Shown: positions 9,489-18,767 of the stretch, one piece after another
Layout: each line of letters starts with the position of its first letter
Position numbering within the stretch: position 1 is the stretch's first letter
NCBI RefSeq assembly: GCF_020329485.1
Contig: NZ_JAGKJI010000002.1
Location: forward strand, 186,001-250,000
Direction of reading: 5' to 3'
Origin: Bradyrhizobium cenepequi
GTDB lineage: Bacteria > Pseudomonadota > Alphaproteobacteria > Rhizobiales > Xanthobacteraceae
DNA: 64,000 nt
Translations under genes and position numbers: made by a program
Notes under the pieces: generated by a model
Told to the model about the DNA's origin: nothing
The model's input: the letters and a program-made list of their open reading frames with translations, nothing else
Databases searched by the model: none

Positions 9489-10049
9489 TTAAAACTTTAC
9501 GCTCGGGGCGGTCTCGACTTCGGTGCGGCTGGCGCCGAGGTCGAAGAACTCCTTGCGCGTGAAGCCGAACATTCCGGCAAACAAAGCGGCCGGCATCTGC
9601 TGGATGCCGGTGTTGTATTCCTGGACCGCATTGTTGAAGAAGCGGCGGCTGGCGGCGATCTTGTTCTCGAGATCGGAGAGCTCGCTTGCGAGCTGCTGGA
9701 AATTGGCGTTGGCCTTCAGGTCCGGATAGGCTTCCGACAGCGCGATCAGCCGGCCGAGCGCGCCGCTTAGCTGGTTCTCGGCGGCGGAGACCTGCGCCGG
9801 CCCTTGTGCTGATATCGCGGAGTTGCGCGCCTTGATCACGTCGTCGAGCGTACCGCGCTCATGCGCCGCATAGCCTTTCACAGTTTCGACCAGGTTCGGG
9901 ACGAGGTCATGGCGCTGCTTGAGCTGCACGTCGATGTCGGCAAAGGCCTGGTTGACGCGCTGGCTCAGCGCGACCAGCCGGTTGTAGGCGGCAAACGCAA
10001 ACAGCACGAGGGCGACGATGACGCCGAGAACGATCCAACCGGTTGACAT
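9489..10049 (-). CDS. lemA: LemA family protein
   Basis: A 186-residue LemA protein with one N-terminal transmembrane helix (about 4-22) and a long helical domain containing RVNQAFADIDVQLKQRHDLVPNLVETVKGYA, the family signature. The start at MSTGWIV has an AGGAG site 6 bases upstream; the longest frame begins 10 codons earlier without one. LemA proteins are membrane-anchored helical bundles of unclear function, often encoded beside an M48 protease or TPM-domain protein, as here. The family call is firm. Confidence 0.93.
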   Translation of the reverse strand: MSTGWIVLGVIVALVLFAFAAYNRLVALSQRVNQAFADIDVQLKQRHDLVPNLVETVKGYAAHERGTLDDVIKARNSAISAQGPAQVSAAENQLSGALGRLIALSEAYPDLKANANFQQLASELSDLENKIAASRRFFNNAVQEYNTGIQQMPAALFAGMFGFTRKEFFDLGASRTEVETAPSVKF

Positions 10050-10085
10050 GAAAAAACTCCTGATGCGATCAACACGCAAAGCCTA

Positions 10086-10160
10086 GAGCATGATCCGGAA
10101 AAGTGGAAACCGGTTTTCCCTCGCGACAAACGCGAAGCGTTTGCGCGGAGATCATGCTCA
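10086..10160. repeat. Palindromic repeat, family E
   Basis: The ends are GAGCATGATCCGGAAAAGTGG and GGAGATCATGCTC, with an inserted inner stem TCGCGACAAACGCGA. It lies upstream of lemA, between divergent regions. Other copies are at 3300-3348 and 29900-29948. Confidence 0.85.
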
Positions 10161-10240
10161 AACAAAGAGATAAATGGCGCCGCGCGTCAGCCCGCCTCCA
10201 GCGGGCGGCATGCGTTGGTCGGGCCAGGCAGGGAACTAGT

Positions 10241-11209
10241 TCAAGTGCCCGTGACAGTGTCGCCCCATCGCCAGCGCCGGGCGCGGGCGTAGTCAGCCTT
10301 GGCGCGGCGGGGGATCCTTGCAATCGAGAGGCCGTTTGGAGTGCAGAGCTTTGCGGTCACCTCCGCCTTGCCGACGACGGGCTGCGCCAGCACGCGGGAC
10401 GGGTGGTTCGCGCTAGGCGTCCGCGTCAGCGCGACATAGGAAAAGCGCTCGTCCTCGAACGGCACTTCTGCGCCCTTGACCTGCATATGCGCGCGCGAGC
10501 GGGAGAGCCGTTGGCTGAAATGGCACCAGTCCGGCGCCTCGAGCGGGCATGCTTCGTCATGCGGGCAGGGGGCCGCAACATGCGCGCCAGCTGCGATCAG
10601 TTGCGCCCGCAGTGCGATGATGCGCGCATAGCCTGCAGGCGTGCCGGGTTCGACGATCACAAGCGCCTCGCTTGTCTTCTCCCACATCAGCCTGGCAAGC
10701 GCGGTTCGCTCGGCCTCATCGATCTCGCCGACCATGTAGCTCGCGACGACGAGGTCCGCCGGCTGCGCATCAGCGAGCAGCTTTCGGGCCGGCCCGAGCT
10801 CGTAGTGCGCATCGCGCAGCCGCGTGCCGACGAGCTCAAGCGCCAGCGCGCGCAACGCGGGGTTGGCATCAAGCAGGGCAAACCGTTGCAGCGACGAGAA
10901 GGCTTGCGCCGCCGCCCAGCTCGCTGTGCCCGGTCCGGCGCCGATATCGAGTAGCGACGTCGGCGCGAAATCCGGCTTGATCTCGACGAGCGCGTTCAGG
11001 CTGGCGACAACGGCGGCATAGGTCGCGGGCATCCGCGCCAGGACGTAGGCGAGTGCATCGGCCTCGGATTTGATGGTGCCCGAGCCGCCGCCGTCGCGGT
11101 AGGTCCGCGAGATTGTGGCGGCGCGGTTTGCCGCTTCGGTGCGTGAGAAGCCCTGCAGCTTCGCGTCGAGTGCCGCTTTGAGTTCGACGGGAAGGTCGGG
11201 CGAGATCAC
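10241..11209 (-). CDS. Rsm22-like small ribosomal subunit methyltransferase
   Basis: A 322-residue SAM-dependent methyltransferase-like protein of the Rsm22 family. It has a Rossmann motif SLLDIGAGPGTASWAA near 91-106 and the family's cysteine/histidine cluster CPHDEACPLEAPDWCHFSQR near 225-245. The mitochondrial homologue associates with the small ribosomal subunit; the bacterial substrate is not established. The GTG start overlaps the smc stop (GTGA), indicating translational coupling. The family assignment is good and the specific reaction is inferred. Confidence 0.85.
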   Translation of the reverse strand: MISPDLPVELKAALDAKLQGFSRTEAANRAATISRTYRDGGGSGTIKSEADALAYVLARMPATYAAVVASLNALVEIKPDFAPTSLLDIGAGPGTASWAAAQAFSSLQRFALLDANPALRALALELVGTRLRDAHYELGPARKLLADAQPADLVVASYMVGEIDEAERTALARLMWEKTSEALVIVEPGTPAGYARIIALRAQLIAAGAHVAAPCPHDEACPLEAPDWCHFSQRLSRSRAHMQVKGAEVPFEDERFSYVALTRTPSANHPSRVLAQPVVGKAEVTAKLCTPNGLSIARIPRRAKADYARARRWRWGDTVTGT

Positions 11210-14200
11210 GCCACGTGCTGATCCAGGATACCGACCGCGCCTTCGAGGTCGACCGAGACCAGTTGTGACACGCCGCGCTCAGCCATGGTCACGCCAAACA
11301 GCCGGTTCATCCGCGCCATGGTGATCGGGTTGTGGGTGATGGTGATGAAGCGTGTTTCGGTCGACGACGTCATCTCGTCCAACAGGTTGCAGAAGCGCTC
11401 GACATTGTGGTCGTCCAGGGGCGCGTCGACCTCGTCCAGCACGCAGATCGGCGAGGGGTTGGTCAGGAACACCGCGAAGATCAGCGCCAGCGCCGTCAGT
11501 GCCTGCTCGCCGCCGGAGAGCAGCGACAGCGTCTGCGGCTTCTTGCCCGGCGGTTTCGCGATGATCTCCAGGCCAGCCTCGAGCGGATCTTCGCTCTCGA
11601 TCAGGTGCAGCGCAGCCTCGCCGCCGCCGAACAGCTCGACGAACAACCGTTTGAAGTGGTTGTTGACGGTCTCGAACGAGGTGAGGAGCCGCTCGCGCGC
11701 CTCGCGGTTGAGGCTCTGGATGCCCTGGCGCAGGCGCTTGATCGCCTCCACCAGGTCGTCGCGCTCGGTGGTGAGCGCGGTGTGCTGGGTCTCCACCTCA
11801 CGCAGCTCTTCCTCAGCGCGCAGATTGACGGCGCCGAGGCGCTCGCGATCGCGGCGCATCTTTTCGAGCTCTTCCTCGACCTGGCCGACCGGCGGCAGTT
11901 CGGCGCCCGGCTCGATCTCGGCAAGACCGGCCAACGCCCGCGGCTCGACCTCGAGCATGTCATGGATCTCGCGCTCGATATCGGTGAGCCGACGCCGAGT
12001 TCCTTCCATCCGCTCCTCGGCGCGGGCGGTGGCTTCGCGCGCGCTGGAGAGCGCTTCGAGCGAGGCTTTGGCGGCGCGGTCGGTCTCTGCCATCGCGGAC
12101 TCGGCGGCGGCGAGCGCGTCGGCCGCGGCACGGCGATCGTTCTCGGCGTACTCGATCTCGCTGATCAGCGCGCTGCGCTTCTCCGCAAACACCTCCGGCG
12201 CATTGGCGAGTTCCTCGCGCTCCGCCGTGACCTCGGTGATGCGGGCCTCGATCGTTCCGACCTGCGAGGCGGCGCTTGCCTTGCGGTTCTGCCACTCGTT
12301 GCGCTCGGCGAGGATCGCTTGCACGCGGCGGTCGGCGAGCTCGGCTTCACGGGCCAGCGCCTGCGCTTCGGCGCGCACCTGGGCGGCCACGCGGCGCTGG
12401 TGGTCGATCTCGGCGCGGACGGCGGCGAGCTGGCCTTCGGTCTCCACGCTCGCCGGCAGTTCGGAGAGCGCCGCAGTGGCATTCTCCTGCGCGGCCTCGG
12501 CTTCGGCACGGTCGGCGGCAAGGCGGTTGTGCGCTTCCGTCAGCGCGGATTTGCGCGCGGCGTGGCGGTTGATCTCGCGCTCGGCGGCGGCATGGCGTTC
12601 GCGCGCGGCATCGGCTTCGCGGCGCGCGGCTCGCGCCGCCTCGCGTGCGGCGGTCTCGGCTGCGGAAGCGGCGCGTAATTCGGCTTCTGCATTCTCCAGC
12701 GCCTGCCGCTTGGTGATCACCTCGGCGCGGGCTTGCTCGAGCTCGTGCTCGATATCGACGAGGCGGGCGCGCTCGGCGAGGCGCCGCGCCGCGCCGGTCG
12801 GGGCATGCGCGGCGGTGACAAAGCCGTCCCACCGCCAGACATCGCCCTCGGGCGACACCAGCCGCTGGCCGGTTTTCAACTGCGACACCAGCTCCGCGCC
12901 GCGCTCCTTTGTCACCACGCCGATCTGGGCGAGGCGCCGCGCGAGTTCGGACGGCGCCTGCACATGGTTGGCGAGGCAATCGACGCCTTCGGGCAGCGCC
13001 GGGTCCTCGCCGGCGGGGACGTTGGTCCAGCGCATCGGCGCCGAGGGATCGACGGGCGCATCGAGATCGTCGCCGAGCGCGGCACCAATCGCCTTCTCAT
13101 AGCCCTTGGCGACCGTGATGCCGTCGATGATCGGCGGCCACAGGTTCTTGGTCTCGCCATTGACGATCTTCGAGATGGTGCGCGCCTCGGTCTCGAGCCG
13201 CTGCACGCGCTTTTCCGCATCGGTCAGCGGGCTGCGGGAGGCTTCCAGCGTCTGCCGGGCCACGACGTGACCGGTCTCGCTCGCCTGCACGGTGGCTTCG
13301 GCCTCGGCGAGCGTCTGCTGCGCGGTCTCGACCGCGGCAGCGAGCACATCGATGTCGCCGAGCGAGCCGGTCTCTTCTGCGAGCTTCTGCTCCTCGGCCT
13401 GGACGCTGGCGATCTCCTGGTCCAGCCGGGCGAGCCGGTCGCGATGGCTGCGCACGCCGGCTTCGAGCTGGTTGCGCTTGGCGGTGAGGTCGGCAAGTTC
13501 TGTGGTCAGCTCGGCGAACCGGCGCTCGGTCTCGGCAAGAATGGCTTCCGCTTCCGCGACGCGCTCGTCGACGCCGGAGCGTTGCTCGACCCGCGACTTG
13601 ATCTCTTCCTTCAGCTCGGCATCCTCGGAGTCGAGCCGCTGCAGCGCGACGTCGGCGTCCGCGGTCTGCTGCTGCTCGCGCGCGATGTCGGCGACGAACT
13701 GCGCCAGGCGCCGGTCGAGCTCGGAAACACGTTCCTTGGCGCGCTGCTCCTCGCGGTCGAGCATTTCGCGCGCATTGTTAAGCCGCTGCAGGCCCGCCGC
13801 CGCGCGCGCTTCCGCCTCGCGCAGCGCCGGCAGTTCGGCGGCGCGGATCGCCTGGATGCGGGCGGATTCCGCCTGCTCGCGGGTGCGTTCGGCCGCCTCG
13901 CGGACGGCAAGTTCACGGGTCTGCGCGGCGTCGTTGACGTCGGCGTGGGCCTCGATCCAGCGCAGGTGGAACAGCATCGCCTCGGACTTGCGCACCTTGG
14001 CCGCAACCTCGCGGTAGCGGATCGCCTGCCGCGCCTGCTTCTTCAGCCCATCCATCTGGCCGGAGAGCTGGCCGATCACGTCCTCGACGCGGGTGAGGTT
14101 GGTCTCGGCCGCCTTAAGCCGCAGTTCCGCTTCATGGCGGCGGGCATGCAGGCCGGCGACGCCGGCAGCATCTTCCAGCACGCGGCGGCGCTGTTCCGGC

Positions 14201-14667
14201 TTGGCCTGGATGATCTCGCCGATCTTGCCCTGGTGCACCAGCGCCGGCGACCTTGCACCGGTCGCTGCATCAGCGAACAGGAGCTGCACGTCGCGCGCAC
14301 GCACGTCGCGGCCGTTGATACGATAGACGGAACCCGCCTCGCGCTCGATGCGGCGGGAGATTTCCAGGATCTGGCTGTCGTTGACCGCGGCCGGCGCCGT
14401 GCGATCGGCGTTGTCGATCGTCATCACCACTTCGGCGTGGTTGCGCGCCGGGCGATTGCCGGAACCGGCGAAGATCACCGCGTCCATGTCGGCGGCGCGC
14501 AGCGACTTGTGCGAGGTTTCGCCCATCGCCCAGCGCAGCGCTTCCACCAGATTGGACTTGCCGCAGCCATTCGGTCCGACCACGCCGGTGAGGCCCGGTT
14601 CGATCATGAAGTCGGTGGGTTCAACGAACGACTTGAAACCGTGGAGGCGTAGGCGCGTGAGCTTCAT
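11206..14667 (-). CDS. smc: Chromosome segregation ATPase SMC
   Basis: A 1153-residue SMC protein with the expected head-coil-hinge-coil-head layout. The Walker A GPNGCGKSN lies near 32-40. Long Glu/Ala/Arg-rich coiled coils flank a hinge near 500-600 (IIDGITVAKGYEKAIGAALG). The ABC signature LSGGEQALTAL and Walker B ICVLDEVDAPLDD are near the C-terminus. SMC dimers with ScpA/ScpB organise and separate chromosomes; no scp genes are in the window. ATG at 14667 is used rather than a GTG two codons earlier. The Rsm22-like gene overlaps its end. Confidence 0.97.
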   Translation of the reverse strand: MKLTRLRLHGFKSFVEPTDFMIEPGLTGVVGPNGCGKSNLVEALRWAMGETSHKSLRAADMDAVIFAGSGNRPARNHAEVVMTIDNADRTAPAAVNDSQILEISRRIEREAGSVYRINGRDVRARDVQLLFADAATGARSPALVHQGKIGEIIQAKPEQRRRVLEDAAGVAGLHARRHEAELRLKAAETNLTRVEDVIGQLSGQMDGLKKQARQAIRYREVAAKVRKSEAMLFHLRWIEAHADVNDAAQTRELAVREAAERTREQAESARIQAIRAAELPALREAEARAAAGLQRLNNAREMLDREEQRAKERVSELDRRLAQFVADIAREQQQTADADVALQRLDSEDAELKEEIKSRVEQRSGVDERVAEAEAILAETERRFAELTTELADLTAKRNQLEAGVRSHRDRLARLDQEIASVQAEEQKLAEETGSLGDIDVLAAAVETAQQTLAEAEATVQASETGHVVARQTLEASRSPLTDAEKRVQRLETEARTISKIVNGETKNLWPPIIDGITVAKGYEKAIGAALGDDLDAPVDPSAPMRWTNVPAGEDPALPEGVDCLANHVQAPSELARRLAQIGVVTKERGAELVSQLKTGQRLVSPEGDVWRWDGFVTAAHAPTGAARRLAERARLVDIEHELEQARAEVITKRQALENAEAELRAASAAETAAREAARAARREADAARERHAAAEREINRHAARKSALTEAHNRLAADRAEAEAAQENATAALSELPASVETEGQLAAVRAEIDHQRRVAAQVRAEAQALAREAELADRRVQAILAERNEWQNRKASAASQVGTIEARITEVTAEREELANAPEVFAEKRSALISEIEYAENDRRAAADALAAAESAMAETDRAAKASLEALSSAREATARAEERMEGTRRRLTDIEREIHDMLEVEPRALAGLAEIEPGAELPPVGQVEEELEKMRRDRERLGAVNLRAEEELREVETQHTALTTERDDLVEAIKRLRQGIQSLNREARERLLTSFETVNNHFKRLFVELFGGGEAALHLIESEDPLEAGLEIIAKPPGKKPQTLSLLSGGEQALTALALIFAVFLTNPSPICVLDEVDAPLDDHNVERFCNLLDEMTSSTETRFITITHNPITMARMNRLFGVTMAERGVSQLVSVDLEGAVGILDQHVA

Positions 14668-14871
14668 GAACACAAATCTCTGTTAGCCGGGCGCGAATCT
14701 CCCTGCCGTGACAATACCATGGAAGGCAATGTCGGTATCTAGGCGGTCCGCTCGCTGCGGCCCTCATGGCCGCGACAATGGCGAGGCCGGGGCGTACCGG
14801 CAACCGCCGCCCCGGGCTTTTCCCAAGGCTTTTGCTTGGTTTATCCGATGTTTCGAATAGCTGTGGACGAA

Positions 14872-15528
14872 TCAGCTTTTCAACAATGAATTGATGCGCT
14901 TGCTGAATTCGTCGAACGAGGTTTCGCCCTTCAGCATCTCGCCATTGATAAAGAAGGTCGGCGTCGAATTCACCTTCAACACGTCGTTGGCGTATTTCTG
15001 GTCGGCGGCGATCTTGTCGAGCAGCGCCTGGTCCTTCAGGCACTCCTCGACCTGCTGCTGGCTGAGGCCGGCCTGCTTGCCGATTCGCGTCAGCGTCTCC
15101 GTGGTGTTCTTCATCACCCAGTCGTTCTGCTGGCGGAACAAGAGGTCGATGACCGCGAAATATTTCGGCGCGTCATCCTTGGAGATGCAGCGCGCCAGCA
15201 TCGAGCCGGCGGCGGCCTTGATGTCGAGTGGGAACTCGCGGAACACGTAGCGGATCTTGCCGGTGTCGATGTATTCCGACTTGATCTTCGGGAACACTGT
15301 TTCGTTGAAATTCGCGCAGTGCGGGCAGGTCATCGAGGCGTATTCGGTGATGGTCACCGGGGCATTCTGCGGGCCGAGCGCCATGTCCGGCAGCGACTGC
15401 GGCTTGGCGACATCGGCGGCGCTCTGCGCCATCGCGTCAGAAATCAGGCGCAGCGGCGAAAGACCGATCAGGGCGGCAAGTCCGGTCAGCGACAGGGCAG
15501 CGGTAAAGGCGCGGCGCGTGATGATCAA
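14872..15528 (-). CDS. DsbA-family thiol-disulfide oxidoreductase
   Basis: A 218-residue secreted thioredoxin-fold protein with the active site CPHC near 68-71 and a cis-Pro segment STPTFFING. I place the start at a TTG codon preceded by a GGGAG site, giving an N-terminus MIITRRAFTAALSLTGLAAL with a twin-arginine-like RR and a signal helix ending near AMAQS. The longer frame upstream encodes unlikely sequence. It resembles DsbA/BdbD proteins that act on periplasmic cysteines. It lies between smc and a DciA-like gene on the same strand. Confidence 0.85.
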   Translation of the reverse strand: MIITRRAFTAALSLTGLAALIGLSPLRLISDAMAQSAADVAKPQSLPDMALGPQNAPVTITEYASMTCPHCANFNETVFPKIKSEYIDTGKIRYVFREFPLDIKAAAGSMLARCISKDDAPKYFAVIDLLFRQQNDWVMKNTTETLTRIGKQAGLSQQQVEECLKDQALLDKIAADQKYANDVLKVNSTPTFFINGEMLKGETSFDEFSKRINSLLKS

Positions 15529-15646
15529 GGTCGGCTCCCGAATTGGCGCGGTCACGCCCAAAGAGGTCGAAAAAAGCGAGCTTTCGCTAGCTTGAAATAG
15601 GGATTGTGGCAATGCTGCGCTTGAATACCAATCACGCGAAAAAGCC

Positions 15647-16126
15647 TCAATTTCGCTTGATCGAGGCTCCCAATCGCGCAAGCGCGGAGCGCAGCGCTTC
15701 GTCCTCCACGGCGGACAGGGTCTTTTCGACCGCCGCCACCGCCCTGGCGTCCGGCGGCCGTGGCCGCGCCGGGCGCTCCCGGCGCGAGAGGGGCGCCTGC
15801 CGCAGCGCCAGCCGGCCGACTGCGTGCCAGCCGAAGAAACGGTTGACCCGCTCGAGGATGCGGTCCGACGAGTGCTGGATCTCCAGCGCCATTGGCCCCT
15901 CGACCCGGAGCACCAACGTTGCCGGCTCCTGCGGCTGCCCCTCCACCGGCCGCGGCCATTGCATCTTCATCGGCTCGGAAAACCGCGCGATCTCGGTCCC
16001 CGCGATCTCCGCCCACCGCGTCACCAGTTCGCGCGCGGCGAACCCCTGCCTGGCATACGCGTCCGAGAAGACGTCGTTGAGCAGGATGGAGAGCGGCTTT
16101 GCGCTGATCGGACCGGGTTTTGCCAT
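15647..16126 (-). CDS. DUF721/DciA-like protein
   Basis: A 159-residue protein with the DUF721 fold, which includes DciA, the helicase loader used by bacteria lacking DnaC/DnaI. The core RWAEIAGTEIARFSEPMKM and LVLRVEGPMALEIQHSSDRILERVNRFFGW (about 35-115) fits this family, followed by a basic, low-complexity C-terminus. It is divergent from mutY across about 110 bases. Alphaproteobacterial DUF721 proteins are mostly untested, so the helicase-loading role is an inference. Confidence 0.75.
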   Translation of the reverse strand: MAKPGPISAKPLSILLNDVFSDAYARQGFAARELVTRWAEIAGTEIARFSEPMKMQWPRPVEGQPQEPATLVLRVEGPMALEIQHSSDRILERVNRFFGWHAVGRLALRQAPLSRRERPARPRPPDARAVAAVEKTLSAVEDEALRSALARLGASIKRN

Positions 16127-16233
16127 GGTTTGTCATATCACTTCGCAACGATCCCAGGAATAAAGACGTGGATGGCTGCGACAGGCCCGGGCGCGACGTG
16201 GAGAGATTTGCGCTCCGACACTAAGATGGGCTC

Positions 16234-17358
16234 ATGAGCTCTCGCGCAGCCGCCAGGACCAAGCCACGTGATGCATCGCCTGACACAGCCGCCGCACGGC
16301 CTGCCCTGCTGCTTGCCTGGTATGACCGGCATCGCCGCCGTCTGCCGTGGCGGGCTCCGGCGGGTGAACCGGCTGATCCGTACCGGGTGTGGCTGTCGGA
16401 GATCATGCTGCAGCAGACCACCGTCAAGGCGGTCGGGCCGTACTTCGAGAAATTCGTCTCCCGCTGGCCAGACGTCGCCGCGCTGGCGCGCGCTTCGCTG
16501 GGCGACGTGCTGCGGATGTGGGCGGGGCTCGGCTACTATTCCCGCGCGCGCAACCTGCATGCCTGCGCCGTCGCCGTGCTGCGCGACCATGGTGGTGTCT
16601 TTCCTGACAGCGAGGAGGGGCTTCGCACGCTGCCGGGAATCGGGCCGTACACGGCCGCCGCCATCGCGGCCATTGCCTTCGACCGCCGCACCATGCCAGT
16701 CGACGGCAACATCGAGCGGGTGGTGTCGCGGCTGTTCGCGGTCGAGGAGGCGTTGCCACAGGCCAAGCCGCTGATCCAGCAATTGGCGAGCACTTTGCTT
16801 GGCCCTTCCCGCGCCGGCGACGAGAAGTGTCGCGCCGGCGATAGCGCGCAGGCGCTGATGGATCTGGGCGCCTCGATCTGCACGCCGAAGAAGCCGGCCT
16901 GCGCGCTGTGCCCGCTCAATGACGACTGTGCGGCGCGCGCCCGCGGCGACCAGGAGAGCTTTCCGCGCAAGGCGCCGAAGAAGACCGGCGCGCTGCGCTC
17001 CGGTGCGGCGTTCGTCGTCACCCGCGGTGATGAGCTGCTGGTCCGCACCCGTCCCGACAAGGGCCTGCTCGGCGGCATGACGGAAGTGCCGACCTCCGAA
17101 TGGCTGGCCGGGCAGGACGATGTGGCTGCGCTTGAGCAGGCACCACCGCTGAAGGGCGTTGCGCGCTGGCACCGCAAGGCCGGCGTCGTCACCCACGTCT
17201 TCACCCATTTTCCGCTCGAGCTGGCGGTCTATACCGCGACCGTTGCGGCGCGCACGCGAGCGCCGGAGGGGATGCGCTGGGTGCCGGTCGCGACCCTTGC
17301 CGATGAGGCGTTTCCAAACGTGATGCGCAAGGTGGTTGCGCATGGGCTCGGCATGTGA
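16234..17358 (+). CDS. mutY: A/G-specific adenine DNA glycosylase
   Basis: A 374-residue MutY. It removes adenine mispaired with 8-oxoguanine to prevent G:C to T:A mutations. It shows the LPWR segment after the N-terminal helix, the helix-hairpin-helix LPGIGPYTAAAIAAIAF (about 132-148) with the catalytic Asp in PVDGNIERV, the [4Fe-4S] cysteines in C-x6-C-x2-C-x5-C form (CTPKKPACALCPLNDDC, about 215-231) and a C-terminal NUDIX-like domain that recognises 8-oxoG. The length is normal. Confidence 0.96.
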   Translation: MSSRAAARTKPRDASPDTAAARPALLLAWYDRHRRRLPWRAPAGEPADPYRVWLSEIMLQQTTVKAVGPYFEKFVSRWPDVAALARASLGDVLRMWAGLGYYSRARNLHACAVAVLRDHGGVFPDSEEGLRTLPGIGPYTAAAIAAIAFDRRTMPVDGNIERVVSRLFAVEEALPQAKPLIQQLASTLLGPSRAGDEKCRAGDSAQALMDLGASICTPKKPACALCPLNDDCAARARGDQESFPRKAPKKTGALRSGAAFVVTRGDELLVRTRPDKGLLGGMTEVPTSEWLAGQDDVAALEQAPPLKGVARWHRKAGVVTHVFTHFPLELAVYTATVAARTRAPEGMRWVPVATLADEAFPNVMRKVVAHGLGM

Positions 17359-17417
17359 AGCTGCTGACAGCATGCTGGCAGCAGGCCTGCGTTAGGTAGG
17401 AGCCAACGGAGGCTCCC

Positions 17418-17837
17418 ATGATCGCGACCGCGCTTGACCGTCTCGCTACGCCACCCTGCGCCAAGCTGCTCGGCTGGCAGCTGCTCGACGCGCGCCCGGA
17501 TGAAGGCTGGATCCGAATCGGCTTCGAGGGCAGGGAAGAGTTCTGCAACCCGGCCGGCTTCATCCAGGGCGGCATCCTGTCGGCGATGCTCGACGACACC
17601 ATGGGCCCTGCGGTGTTCGTCATGACCGAAGGCAAGCTCTACACCGCGACCATCACCATGACCGTGAATTTCCTGGCGCCCGCAAAGCCGGGACCGATCA
17701 CCGGCGAGGCCAAAGTCACCCAGCTCGGCAAGACCGTCGCCTTTGTCGAAGGCAGGCTGACCGCGCAAGACGGCGCCGTGCTCGCCACGGCATCGACCAG
17801 CGCACGCCTGGTGGAGACGGCGAAGGCCGTTCGCTGA
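17418..17837 (+). CDS. PaaI-family hotdog thioesterase
   Basis: A 139-residue single hotdog-domain protein with the pattern NPAGFIQGGILSAMLDDTMG (about 42-61), matching the PaaI acyl-CoA thioesterase active-site region with an Asp in the helix. Such enzymes hydrolyse aryl- or acyl-CoA thioesters. A GGAGG site lies just upstream of the ATG. The substrate is unknown. It is followed by a GST gene on the same strand about 80 bases later. Confidence 0.85.
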   Translation: MIATALDRLATPPCAKLLGWQLLDARPDEGWIRIGFEGREEFCNPAGFIQGGILSAMLDDTMGPAVFVMTEGKLYTATITMTVNFLAPAKPGPITGEAKVTQLGKTVAFVEGRLTAQDGAVLATASTSARLVETAKAVR

Positions 17838-17914
17838 TCTCCCTTGTTCCGAGCGGGGTGGACGCGGCAAGAGCGCGCCGTTAACTTCGCGTCCTTCTGA
17901 ACGAGGGATGGAAC

Positions 17915-18532
17915 ATGCTCAAGCTTTACTATGCCCCCGGCACCTGCGCGCTCGCCTCGCACATCGCGCTCGAAGAGTCGGGCGCGCCCTATACGGTCGA
18001 ACGGCTCGACTTCAAGACCAACCAGCAGAACAGCCCGGACTATCTCAAGATCAACCCGAAGGGACGAGTGCCGGCGCTGGTCACCGACCAGGGCGTCCTC
18101 ACCGAGACGCCCGCGGTGCTCGCCTTCATCGCGCAGAGTTTTCCGAAGGCGAAGCTGGCACCGCTCGATGACATCTTCGCATTCGCGCAAGTGCAGGCGT
18201 TCAACAGCTATCTCTGCTCGACCGTGCATGTCGCGCATGCCCACAAGATGCGCGGCTATCGCTGGGCGACAGAGGAGTCCTCTTTTGCCGACATGAAGCG
18301 CATGATCCCGAAAACGGTCGGCGCAAGCTTTGCGCTGATCGAACGCGACATGCTGAAAGGCCCGTGGGTGATGGGCGAGGCCTTCACGATCTCTGACATC
18401 TATCTGTTCACGATCGCGCAGTGGCTCGAAGGCGACGGCGTCGATCTCGCGGCGCTGCCGAGAGTGATCGATCACCGCAACCGCGTGGCCGCGCGGCCTG
18501 CAGTGAAGAAGGTGCTCGACGCGGAGGCGTGA
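17915..18532 (+). CDS. Glutathione S-transferase family protein
   Basis: A 205-residue GST with an N-terminal thioredoxin-like domain (MLKLYYAPGTCALASHIALEE) typical of bacterial beta-class enzymes, which have a Cys near residue 10, and the glutathione-binding NPKGRVPALVTDQGVLTETPAVLAF (about 49-73). The C-terminal helical domain is complete. It conjugates glutathione to electrophiles or acts as a thiol reductase; the substrate is not deducible. An AACGAGGGATGGAAC ribosome region precedes the ATG. Confidence 0.9.
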   Translation: MLKLYYAPGTCALASHIALEESGAPYTVERLDFKTNQQNSPDYLKINPKGRVPALVTDQGVLTETPAVLAFIAQSFPKAKLAPLDDIFAFAQVQAFNSYLCSTVHVAHAHKMRGYRWATEESSFADMKRMIPKTVGASFALIERDMLKGPWVMGEAFTISDIYLFTIAQWLEGDGVDLAALPRVIDHRNRVAARPAVKKVLDAEA

Positions 18533-18567
18533 GCGCTTTGCACTAACCGGGTTGCGCCATCGCGAGA

Positions 18568-18664
18568 CCCTCATGGTGAGGAGCGCGGCACGCGCGTCTC
18601 GAACCATGAGGCCCCACCGGTGGCCTCGCCCTTCGAGACGGCCGCGGAGCGGCCTCCTCAGGGT
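18568..18664. repeat. Palindromic repeat, family C
   Basis: The sequence runs CCTCATGGTGAGGAG, CGTCTCGAACCATGAGG, CCCTTCGAGACGGCC and ends GGCCTCCTCAGGGT. A related copy in the opposite arrangement is at 40898-41004. Confidence 0.8.
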
Positions 18665-18767
18665 AAGGGGATAGAGTGGAGTACGGAGCCCGGGACGCGG
18701 GGATAGATCTGATTCAATTGTCAAACAGCGGAGGGGATGTGAGTCCGCATTCTCGCGGCGCTTTGCG

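Noticed and set aside
12733..14652. Open frame of 639 codons opposite smc
   Set aside because: An antisense shadow of the SMC coiled coil, low complexity and without family features.
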